A stretch of 5,067 bases of DNA from Pseudomonadota bacterium (lineage in GTDB: Bacteria > Pseudomonadota > Gammaproteobacteria > UBA5335). The stretch lies in assembly GCA_021783685.1 (NCBI GenBank), contig JAJXTQ010000162.1:1-5067 (forward strand), in the 5' to 3' direction. Position numbers and translations under genes: made by a program. The stretch's first letter is position 1. Each line of letters starts with the position of its first letter. This document shows, piece by piece, positions 1 to 5,067 of this stretch. The notes beneath the pieces are model-generated. The model saw only the letters and a program-made list of their open reading frames with translations, was not told the DNA's origin and made no database searches.

Positions 1-180
1 TATGGCGAGCTGCGCCAGCGCAGCGGCACCGCGCTCCCCGAGCGCGGCCATGCCGGTATGTTCCGCCACGCCGACTCGGGGCTTTACCTCACCCATTTCC
101 GCGCCTACAGTCCCGTCCATGGCCGCTGGCTCAGCCGCGACCCGATCCACGAACTCGGCGGCGTCAACCTGTATGCATGA
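1..180 (+). CDS. C-terminal end of an RHS/YD-repeat protein, truncated after the core domain
   Basis: The first reading frame is open from the window edge and gives 59 residues. It carries the hallmark of the RHS repeat-associated core: SGLYLTHFRAYSPVHGRW at about residues 26-43, then LSRDPI (44-49) and GGVNLYA (53-59). RHS proteins form large YD-repeat shells that enclose a polymorphic C-terminal toxin, and this core closes the shell. The match to the family is clear. A full core normally continues as NLYAYV-NNP to a DPxGL motif and then the toxin tip. Here a TGA follows NLYA directly, so the junction and tip are absent. No continuation of the core is visible in the other two forward frames after base 180. 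I infer a gene cut at its 3' end by a rearrangement, probably an orphan or pseudogene. The N-terminal part lies outside the window, so intactness upstream is unknown. Confidence 0.8.
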   Translation, partial: YGELRQRSGTALPERGHAGMFRHADSGLYLTHFRAYSPVHGRWLSRDPIHELGGVNLYA

Positions 181-188
181 AATTAATC

Positions 189-200
189 GTGTCTGACCCC
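189..200 (+). other. GTGTCTGACCCC motif at the end of the RHS homology
   Basis: The twelve bases GTGTCTGACCCC lie eight bases past the TGA that ends the RHS frame, inside a locally A/T-rich stretch (about 181-215) that differs from the GC-rich RHS DNA before it. From memory, this motif and its complement recur in many proteobacterial genomes near breaks in genes and near REP-associated Y1 transposases. I could not verify that here. It may mark the end of the element that cut the RHS gene. No second copy or inverted partner is visible in the window, and no transposase is present. Confidence 0.3.
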
Positions 201-277
201 GTTTTTGTTTCCGTCTATCTGAACCAACAGCAAACCGGGACAATGAGTGCTCTTAATCGCTCGCGGATGAGCGCGAC

Positions 278-402
278 ATGGCACGAGGCCAGCAGAAAAC
301 TACCGCCGCCGCCCTCGGCTACGAAGCCCAGCTCCGGCAGACGGCTGCACGGCTGCATGAACGTCGCCGAGGACAAGCAAGTGATGCTCGGTCTCATCTT
401 CT
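278..402 (+). pseudogene. hsdM: Remnant of the N-terminus of a type I restriction-modification methyltransferase subunit (hsdM), frameshifted
   Basis: From the ATG at 278 the frame reads MARGQQKTTAAALGYEAQLR, which resembles the start of HsdM, the N6-adenine methyltransferase subunit of type I restriction-modification systems (family pattern ...A-LGFEAKLW-AAD). The match then moves to the next frame, which from about 345 reads LHGCMNVAEDKQVMLGLIFW. This fits the following HsdM segment (LRG-MDAAEYKHVVLGLIFLKY). The two pieces join around 341-350, with about eight bases missing relative to the usual spacing. Homology ends after LGLIF near 402. The rest of the roughly 500-residue protein, with its SAM-binding and NPPY motifs, is absent. 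Without the shift, the 278 frame gives only 45 residues and stops with TGA at 413-415, overlapping the next start codon. This is a relic and cannot make a methyltransferase. The assignment rests on remembered family patterns. Confidence 0.72.
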
Positions 403-407
403 GGAGG
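403..407 (+). promoter_or_regulatory. Shine-Dalgarno site of the Shedu gene
   Basis: GGAGG lies seven bases upstream of the ATG at 415, an ideal anti-16S match and spacing. It decides the start of the downstream gene. It sits exactly where the hsdM similarity fades, so it probably arrived with the Shedu gene and is not part of the relic. Confidence 0.75.
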
Positions 408-414
408 CCAACTG

Positions 415-1821
415 ATGGCGCGCGGCATCAGACAGTATGACCCCGATCATGGTGGCGTCCTCGAGATCGAAGAGATCCATCCCAATTTCGTCGAGGTCTA
501 CTTCGTACCACCGGAGCGGAGTCTGTTGGGGGCCGGGCTCGACCCGAAGAAAGCGAATAGCTACCGGACCAAGCTGCTGGATATCAACGGTCAGCACAAT
601 TTTCTGACCATCCATCCGATCAGCACATTCGGCGACCGATCCGATTTCCTGAAGCCGAAATATGGCCAGATCAAGCGGATCACGCTCGACGACACAGACA
701 TCATCTTCGGGTTCGACGGGGCCGTACCTGCGACGCAGGAGTACGTGCGCGACGTCCTGGAGAATCTGCCCTCCGCGTTCACCAAGGACTACGCCTACGG
801 GCTTGGCCTTGCGAAGCCGTACCGATTCATCATTGATGCGGTGGAAGAGCTTTCGGATTGCGCCGAAATCGTCATCACCGGCAAACACGCCACAGGCCCC
901 GACCAGAACGGCGATGGAATCTTCTACATCTCCACGCAGGACTTCGAGCAGGGGCGCGTCGAACTGAACAAGATTGACCGCCATGCGCAATCTGCTGTCC
1001 GCGCCGTGAAATGGACTGCTGCCCACAATATTCTGGCGGAACGGCTCGGGGTGCCGAAGCAGGACCCGAAAACAGGCCGGCACCCCTATCGCAAGCTGTT
1101 CACCGCCGTGGCGGCGGGCATGCAGGAGCTGTCCGAGGAGGATCAGAACGCAGTAATCGGCGCCCTGACCAGCCATGCCGCCGACATCGCTGAGGATCAG
1201 CCGGAGAAGCTGGCGAAGCTGCGCGGCGACATTGAGTTGGTGACGCTTGAAGCCCTGATCACCCGATATGAGGGGATGCTTGGCGAGAACCTGGTCGAAG
1301 CACGCTGGCAGGAGTTTTTCAACGAGAACCCCTTCATTCTGAACATGGCCTTCGGCTATCCCGTCATCAAAGTGCGGGACCAGGCATCGGTCGGTGGACG
1401 CAAGCTGTCAGGCGACGGGGAGAAGATCACTGATTTTCTGGTGAAGAACAGCCTGACCAATAACACGGCGATCTTCGAGATCAAGACGCCGAAGACGCCG
1501 ATTCTCAACAAGACCCCATTTCGCGATGGCGTTTACACGCCGGCAGCCGACCTGTCGGGTTCGATCAATCAGGTACTCGATCAGAAGTACCAGTTTCAAA
1601 AGCAGATTGCCCAGATCAAGGACAATACGCGACTCTACGACATCGAGTCCTATGCCGTACATTGCTGCCTCGTGATCGGCAAAACGCCCGATGGCGATGA
1701 TCAGAAGAAGTCTTTTGAACTGTTCAGAAGAAATTCAAAGGATGTCGAGATCGTAACCTTCGACGAGCTTTTGGAAAAACTGAAACAGCTAAGTGCCTTC
1801 CTGCGCGCCGCCGAAGCGTAG
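415..1821 (+). CDS. sduA: Shedu-type anti-phage defence nuclease (SduA, DUF4263 C-terminal domain)
   Basis: This 468-residue protein fits the Shedu family, single-gene anti-phage systems whose SduA protein is a PD-(D/E)XK nuclease acting on DNA. The C-terminal half carries the family pattern. ARWQEFFNENPFIL at 296-309 matches the W-x-FF-x-NP entry helix. ITDFLV at 338-343 supplies D340, and AIFEIKTPKTPIL at 352-364 supplies E355 and K357, the likely metal-binding and catalytic residues. LSGSINQVLDQ at 380-390 gives a conserved Q386. VEIVTFDELLEKLK at 444-457 is a typical family ending. Residues 1 to about 270 form a region I cannot assign; in Shedu proteins such regions vary and are thought to sense the trigger. 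There is no signal peptide or membrane segment, so it should act in the cytoplasm. The start is fixed by GGAGG at 403-407, and TGA(413-415)/ATG(415) overlap suggests coupling to translation of the relic frame. Codons are visibly richer in A/T than in prfC, consistent with transfer. Confidence 0.88.
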   Translation: MARGIRQYDPDHGGVLEIEEIHPNFVEVYFVPPERSLLGAGLDPKKANSYRTKLLDINGQHNFLTIHPISTFGDRSDFLKPKYGQIKRITLDDTDIIFGFDGAVPATQEYVRDVLENLPSAFTKDYAYGLGLAKPYRFIIDAVEELSDCAEIVITGKHATGPDQNGDGIFYISTQDFEQGRVELNKIDRHAQSAVRAVKWTAAHNILAERLGVPKQDPKTGRHPYRKLFTAVAAGMQELSEEDQNAVIGALTSHAADIAEDQPEKLAKLRGDIELVTLEALITRYEGMLGENLVEARWQEFFNENPFILNMAFGYPVIKVRDQASVGGRKLSGDGEKITDFLVKNSLTNNTAIFEIKTPKTPILNKTPFRDGVYTPAADLSGSINQVLDQKYQFQKQIAQIKDNTRLYDIESYAVHCCLVIGKTPDGDDQKKSFELFRRNSKDVEIVTFDELLEKLKQLSAFLRAAEA

Positions 1822-1835
1822 ACACGCTAGCCAGA

Positions 1836-1884
1836 CGGATGGTGCTGACCACCCCTACATCCGTATCCACATAGGCACCATCCG
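1836..1884. repeat. 10-bp perfect inverted repeat between convergent sduA and prfC
   Basis: CGGATGGTGC at 1836-1845 is exactly matched by its reverse complement GCACCATCCG at 1875-1884, with 29 bases between. It begins 15 bases after the sduA stop. A smaller AGCGT/ACGCT pair (1815-1819 and 1824-1828) straddles that stop. No T-tract follows, so a classical intrinsic terminator for sduA is not supported. It could be a weak terminator hairpin or the footprint of a recombination or mobile-element end at the right border of the island. Confidence 0.45.
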
Positions 1885-1915
1885 CCAATGCTGGAAGCCA
1901 CGCCCGGACTGGGGC

Positions 1916-1937
1916 GGCGGTTGAGGAAACAACCGCC
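1916..1937 (-). terminator. Stem-loop directly after the prfC stop codon
   Basis: GGCGGTTG (1916-1923) and CAACCGCC (1930-1937) form a perfect 8-bp stem with a six-base loop. The stem starts one base past the prfC stop (1939-1941), as expected for a transcription terminator or 3'-end-stabilising hairpin of prfC. On the minus strand the downstream bases are GC-rich with no U-run, so it may depend on Rho or act mainly as a 3' end protector. Being a perfect palindrome it could also slow transcription arriving from sduA. Confidence 0.5.
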
Positions 1938-1938
1938 A

Positions 1939-3534
1939 TCAGAACCCGACCGGGGCGTGCTCGCGGGTGGCGTCGAAGCGGACCTTGGGCCATTTCTCCA
2001 TGGCGAGTTGCAGGTTGACGCGCGAGGGCGCGAGGTAGACCAGCGCGCCGCCGTGGTCGATGGCGAGGTTGTCGGCCGCGCGGTGGCGGAAGTCCTCGAG
2101 CATCCGCGCGTCCTCGCAGATGATCCAGCGCGCCGTGGCCACCGACACGCCGTCGAAGCGGCATTCCACGCCGTACTCGGCCTTGAGCCGGTGCGCCACC
2201 ACGTCGAACTGCAGCGGGCCGACCGCGCCCAGGATGAGGTCGTTGTTGGTCAGCGGCCGGAAGAACTGCGTCGCGCCCTCCTCGCACAATTGCGTCAGCC
2301 CCTTCTGCAGGGCTTTCAGGCGCAACGGATCGCGCAGCACGGCGCGGCGGAACAGCTCGGGCGCGAAATGCGGGATGCCGGTGAAGGTGAGCACCTCGCC
2401 TTCGGTGAAGGTGTCGCCGATGGCGATGGTGCCGTGGTTGTGCAGCCCCAGGATGTCGCCCGGATAGGCTTCCTCTACCCGCTCGCGTTCGCTGGCCATG
2501 AAGGTGAGCGCGTCGGCGATCTTGATGTCGCGCCCCAGGCGCACGTGACGCAGCTTCATGCCCTTGCTGAAGCGTCCCGAGCAGACGCGGAAAAAGGCGA
2601 TGCGGTCGCGGTGAGCGGGGTCCATGTTGGCCTGCACCTTGAACACGAAGCCGGTGAGCGCCGTTTCCTCGGGCTCGACGCTGCGCTGTTCGGTGGCGCG
2701 TGGCCGCGGCGGCGGCGCCAAGGTGACGAAATCATCCAGCAGCTCGCGCACGCCGAAATTGTTGACCGCCGAGCCGAAATACACCGGCGTCTGGCGCCCG
2801 GCGAGATAGGCCGCGCGATCGAATGCGGGGCTCGCGCCGCGCACCAGCTCGATTTCCTCGCGGAACGCCGCCGCATCGGCCCCGAAGCGCTCGGTGAAGG
2901 CCGCGCTGTCCAGCCCCGCGATCACCTCGCTGTCGTGGGCCCGCCCGTCCTTGACCGGGGCGTAGAGGTATACGCGGTCGTGCAACAGATGGTAGATGCC
3001 GCCCAGCGCGCGGCCCATGCCGAGCGGCCAGGTGACCGGCGCGCACTGGATGCCGAGCACCTTTTCGACCTCGTCCATGAGTTCCATGGGGTCGCGGCCT
3101 TCGCGGTCGAGCTTGTTGATGAAGGTGAAGATCGGCGTGTCGCGCAGCCGGCACACCTCCATCAGCTTGATGGTGCGCTCTTCCACGCCCTTGGCGCAGT
3201 CGATCACCATCAGCGCCGAGTCGACCGCCGTCAGGGTGCGGTAGGTGTCCTCGGAGAAATCCTCGTGCCCCGGCGTGTCGAGCAGGTTGACGATGCAGTC
3301 GCGGTAGGGGAACTGCATCACCGAGCTGGTGACCGAAATGCCGCGTTGCTTTTCCAGCTCCATCCAGTCGGAGGTGGCGTGACGGCCGGCCTTGCGACCC
3401 TTGACCGCGCCGGCGAGCTGGATGGCGCCACCGAACAGCAGCAGCTTTTCGGTGAGCGTGGTCTTGCCCGCGTCGGGGTGGGAAATGATGGCAAAGGTGC
3501 GCCGCCGCGCCGTCGCCTCGGCGATCTGGGACAT
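1939..3534 (-). CDS. prfC: Peptide chain release factor 3 (RF3), translational GTPase
   Basis: RF3 is the GTPase that removes RF1/RF2 from the ribosome after peptide release and helps quality control in the cytoplasm. The protein is 531 residues, close to the roughly 529 of E. coli RF3. The GTPase signatures are all visible: P-loop SHPDAGKTT (18-26), switch [11 protein letters not shown] (61-70), DTPGH (86-90), NKLD (140-143) and a G5-like GSAVNN (254-259). A beta-barrel domain II follows ([20 protein letters not shown], about 295-314), then the RF3-specific C-terminal part with [20 protein letters not shown] (436-455). The start at 3534 gives the typical RF3 N-terminus [18 protein letters not shown] and has GGAG five bases upstream. 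The same frame is open to a Met at 3798, but that extension has no RF3 similarity and overlaps fmdB. No key residue is missing. It is separated from fmdB by about 200 bases and converges on sduA. Confidence 0.97.
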   Translation of the reverse strand: MSQIAEATARRRTFAIISHPDAGKTTLTEKLLLFGGAIQLAGAVKGRKAGRHATSDWMELEKQRGISVTSSVMQFPYRDCIVNLLDTPGHEDFSEDTYRTLTAVDSALMVIDCAKGVEERTIKLMEVCRLRDTPIFTFINKLDREGRDPMELMDEVEKVLGIQCAPVTWPLGMGRALGGIYHLLHDRVYLYAPVKDGRAHDSEVIAGLDSAAFTERFGADAAAFREEIELVRGASPAFDRAAYLAGRQTPVYFGSAVNNFGVRELLDDFVTLAPPPRPRATEQRSVEPEETALTGFVFKVQANMDPAHRDRIAFFRVCSGRFSKGMKLRHVRLGRDIKIADALTFMASERERVEEAYPGDILGLHNHGTIAIGDTFTEGEVLTFTGIPHFAPELFRRAVLRDPLRLKALQKGLTQLCEEGATQFFRPLTNNDLILGAVGPLQFDVVAHRLKAEYGVECRFDGVSVATARWIICEDARMLEDFRHRAADNLAIDHGGALVYLAPSRVNLQLAMEKWPKVRFDATREHAPVGF

Positions 3535-3539
3535 GCAGA

Positions 3540-3543
3540 CTCC
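3540..3543 (-). promoter_or_regulatory. Shine-Dalgarno site of prfC
   Basis: On the minus strand GGAG lies five bases before the ATG at 3534. It supports this start over the in-frame Met 264 bases further upstream, which would run into fmdB. Confidence 0.65.
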
Positions 3544-3556
3544 GGTCGATCGTCCA

Positions 3557-3581
3557 TTGCGCGGACCCGCAGGCCGCGCAA
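3557..3581 (-). promoter_or_regulatory. Hairpin in the prfC 5' leader
   Basis: TTGCGCGG (3557-3564) and CCGCGCAA (3574-3581) form a perfect 8-bp GC-rich stem with a nine-base loop. It ends 22 bases before the prfC start and leaves the GGAG site free. If transcription starts just downstream of the -10 hexamer at 3590-3595, the hairpin would sit at or near the 5' end of the mRNA, where it could stabilise the transcript. It matches no riboswitch I know. Confidence 0.4.
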
Positions 3582-3589
3582 AGGGTGCG

Positions 3590-3595
3590 ATTGTA
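3590..3595 (-). promoter_or_regulatory. Probable -10 element of a prfC promoter
   Basis: The minus strand reads TACAAT, one mismatch from the sigma-70 consensus TATAAT, in an otherwise GC-rich intergenic region. It would place the transcription start near 3583, about 50 bases before the prfC ATG. No convincing -35 hexamer lies 16-18 bases upstream (TGCGGC at 17), so this is a partial match. It implies that prfC can be transcribed separately from fmdAB. Confidence 0.4.
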
Positions 3596-3736
3596 CCGGA
3601 TGCGAACCCCGTGCCGCAGACGCCGGCGCGCCAGCCGGGCGTGCGGCTCAGCGCGGATGGCCGAGCCGCATCATGGCCGCACGCGGGCGGCGTAGACCGG
3701 AACCGGCCGGCATCGCCCGCGCGATCGGCAGCGGCC

Positions 3737-4033
3737 TCAGTGCCCCAGCATCCAGGGACGCTTGCCGCCGGGGCCCGCATGGCCGCAGCCCGGCCCATGC
3801 ACGTGACCCGCGGCCGGCTCGCGGCGCACGCTGCGCGGCTCGCTCGCGCTGCGCTCGTTGCGGCTGTGGGCCTGATAGGTCGCGGCCGAGACCTGACGCA
3901 AGGCCGGCACGGAGATCAGCCGCTCGGAGGTGCCGGCGCATTGCGGACAGCCGGCCGGAGCGTTGCGCTCGCTCATGGCGCGCAGCATGGTGAACGGGCC
4001 GCATGCGGCACACTGGTATTCATACAAGGGCAT
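3737..4033 (-). CDS. fmdB: FmdB-family zinc-ribbon protein
   Basis: This 98-residue protein begins [12 protein letters not shown], the standard FmdB opening, and has two CxxC pairs (C8/C11 and C29/C32) that should bind one zinc as a small zinc ribbon. Family members sit beside amidase genes; the founding member was proposed as a regulator of formamidase expression in Methylophilus, but its biochemical role is not established. After about residue 45 the sequence is polar and low in complexity, ending in a His/Cys/Gly-rich tail ([10 protein letters not shown] at 76-85) and RPWMLGH. The tail could bind further metal. The start is supported by GGAG at 4041-4044, seven bases upstream. The same frame is open beyond it, but only this Met gives the family N-terminus. 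The gene lies 44 bases after the fmdA stop, so the two are probably cotranscribed. Confidence 0.9.
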   Translation of the reverse strand: MPLYEYQCAACGPFTMLRAMSERNAPAGCPQCAGTSERLISVPALRQVSAATYQAHSRNERSASEPRSVRREPAAGHVHGPGCGHAGPGGKRPWMLGH

Positions 4034-4077
4034 CGAGGTTCTCCCGGGCATATTTCGAAGACGACGGTCGCCGGTGT

Positions 4078-5067
4078 TCAGCCGGCCATCGCCAGATCGG
4101 CCCCGCCGCTGACCATGATCTCGGGCCCGGCGGCGTTGGGCATGATGTCGAAGTCGAAGATTTCGGACGGGATCCACAGCGTGGCGCAGGCGTTGGGGAT
4201 GTCGACGATGCCGCTGATGTGCCCCTCGACCGGCGCGGTGCCCAGAATGGCGTAGGCCTGCTCGCCGGTGTACCCGAAGTTCTTCAGGTACGCGATGGCG
4301 TTGAGACAGGCCTGGCGATAGGCGACGTGGGCGTCGAGGTAGTATTGCTTGCCCGACTCATCGACCGAAATCCCCTCGAAGATCAGATAGTTGGTGTAGC
4401 GCGGCTCGAGCGGGCTGGGCTTGAAGATGGGATTCCTGATGCCGTACTTGGTCATGCCGCCCTTGATGATCTCCACATGCAGGTCGATCCAGCCGGCCAT
4501 TTCGATGGCGCCGCAGAAGGTGATTTCGCCATCGCCCTGCGAGAAATGGATGTCGCCCATCGACAGGCCGGCGTTCTTGACGTAGACGGGAAAGTACACC
4601 TTGGCGCCGCGCGAGAGATTCTTGATGTCGCAGTTGCCGCCGTGCTCCCGCGGCGGCACCGTGCGGGCGCCTTCGAGCGCTGCGGCCTGCGCGGCACTGC
4701 CGGTGAGGCGGCCCATCACCGCCGAGGTGGGATTGGGCGGCAAGGCGAGTTCCGGCACGCGATTCGGGTCGGTCGCGATCAGCGCTCGCTCGCGCGCATT
4801 CCAGGTCTTGAGCAGATCGGCGGACGGCAGACAGCCGATCAGTCCCGGATGCATGAGGCCGGCGAAGCGCACCCCGGGGATGTGCCGCGACTGGGCATAG
4901 ATGCCTTCGAAATTCCAGCACGCCTTGCGCGCATCTGGATAGTGGTCGGTCAGGAAGCCGCCGCCGTTGCTCTTGGCGAACAGGCCGGTGAAGCCCCAGT
5001 CCGATTCGGCCAGCGTGCCGATGTCGAGGATGTCGACCACGAGCAGATCGCCGGGCTCGGCGCCTTC
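4078..5067 (-). CDS. fmdA: Formamidase / acetamidase (FmdA), C-terminal 329 residues, cut by the window edge
   Basis: FmdA hydrolyses formamide, and in some members other short aliphatic amides, to ammonia and the acid, in the cytoplasm, supplying nitrogen. The frame stays open to the last base of the window, giving 329 residues ending at the TGA at 4078-4080. The family protein is about 400 residues, so roughly the first 75-80 lie outside. Signatures of the acetamidase/formamidase family are clear in visible-residue numbering: MHPGLIGCLPS (72-82), GGNCDIKNLSRGAKVYFPVY (143-162) and MGDIHFSQGDGEITFCGAIE (170-189), the segment expected to hold the metal-binding and active-site residues. IVDIPNACATLWIPSEIFDF (287-306) is also family-like. 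A GTG at 5038-5040 could be mistaken for a start, but the sequence upstream (EGAEPGDLL) is already family-like. No frameshift or loss is seen. Formamidase fits better than acetamidase because of the adjacent fmdB, but substrate cannot be proved. Confidence 0.93.
   Translation of the reverse strand, partial: EGAEPGDLLVVDILDIGTLAESDWGFTGLFAKSNGGGFLTDHYPDARKACWNFEGIYAQSRHIPGVRFAGLMHPGLIGCLPSADLLKTWNARERALIATDPNRVPELALPPNPTSAVMGRLTGSAAQAAALEGARTVPPREHGGNCDIKNLSRGAKVYFPVYVKNAGLSMGDIHFSQGDGEITFCGAIEMAGWIDLHVEIIKGGMTKYGIRNPIFKPSPLEPRYTNYLIFEGISVDESGKQYYLDAHVAYRQACLNAIAYLKNFGYTGEQAYAILGTAPVEGHISGIVDIPNACATLWIPSEIFDFDIMPNAAGPEIMVSGGADLAMAG

Noticed and set aside
177..440. An 87-codon plus-strand frame as an independent small gene
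   Set aside because: Only its middle part (about 345-402) resembles anything, namely HsdM, and that fits the frameshifted relic starting in another frame at 278. The flanking residues look like noise.
394..1176. A 260-codon open frame on the minus strand opposite sduA
   Set aside because: It mirrors the sduA codons, has no recognisable family pattern, and would be antisense to the supported Shedu gene.
1843..1857. Weak resemblance of GTGCTGACCACCCCT to GTGTCTGACCCC at 189-200, as possible flanking repeats of the sduA module
   Set aside because: The alignment needs gaps and is short. It is not convincing as a direct repeat.
3706..3729. Imperfect hairpin just after the fmdB stop (ATCGC/GCGAT) as an fmdAB terminator
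   Set aside because: Only five continuous base pairs, an internal loop and no T-run. It is within what GC-rich sequence gives by chance.
3534..3798. Longer RF3 starting at the upstream in-frame Met at 3798
   Set aside because: The extra 88 residues have no RF3 similarity and overlap fmdB. The start at 3534 has a good ribosome site and the family N-terminus.
1888..3993. A 701-codon open frame on the plus strand opposite prfC and fmdB
   Set aside because: It is antisense to a clear RF3 gene. Its translation is rich in Arg, Ala, Glu, Val and His with no recognisable domain, as expected for the complement of a GC-rich coding frame.
4070..4086. GCCGG/CCGGC stem across the fmdA stop codon as an attenuator between fmdA and fmdB
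   Set aside because: A five-pair stem is common in DNA of this composition and nothing else supports regulation here.
4358..4921. A 187-codon minus-strand frame within fmdA
   Set aside because: It is an out-of-frame shadow of fmdA, Arg/Ala-rich with no family signature.

Overview
The window looks like chromosome of a GC-rich proteobacterium, most likely a betaproteobacterium of the Azoarcus/Thauera type. That rests on codon use, the sequence style of RF3, and an RHS tail with the GRWLSRDPI signature. The assignment is an impression from the sequence; no search was run.

There are two halves. The left part (1 to about 1890) is accessory DNA. It opens with the last 59 codons of an RHS-repeat protein that stops at ...NLYA, before the usual DPxGL junction and variable tip (1-180). 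A short, more A/T-rich spacer follows, with the motif GTGTCTGACCCC. Next comes a frameshifted remnant of the N-terminus of a type I restriction-modification methyltransferase subunit (hsdM, 278 to about 402). Joined directly to it is an intact 468-aa gene (415-1821) that I identify as a Shedu-type anti-phage nuclease (SduA, DUF4263) with a visible PD-(D/E)XK-like core. This stretch reads as a small, rearranged defence island.

The right part (1939-5067) is ordinary chromosomal DNA, all on the minus strand. In transcription order it holds a formamidase/acetamidase gene (fmdA, running off the right edge), a small FmdB-type zinc-ribbon protein (fmdB) 44 nt downstream, and peptide chain release factor 3 (prfC). 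prfC has its own probable -10 element, a leader hairpin and a Shine-Dalgarno site, and ends at a stem-loop that faces the convergent sduA gene.

fmdA and fmdB are probably one transcription unit for short-chain amide use. prfC is a translation housekeeping gene, and the defence island abuts its 3' end. The most interesting part is the left junction, where an RHS tail, a broken hsdM and a complete Shedu gene lie within 420 bases. The Shedu family is already described, but its roughly 270-residue N-terminal region is unassigned here and the hsdM-to-sduA fusion point is unusual. I saw no tRNA, rRNA, CRISPR array or complete insertion sequence.
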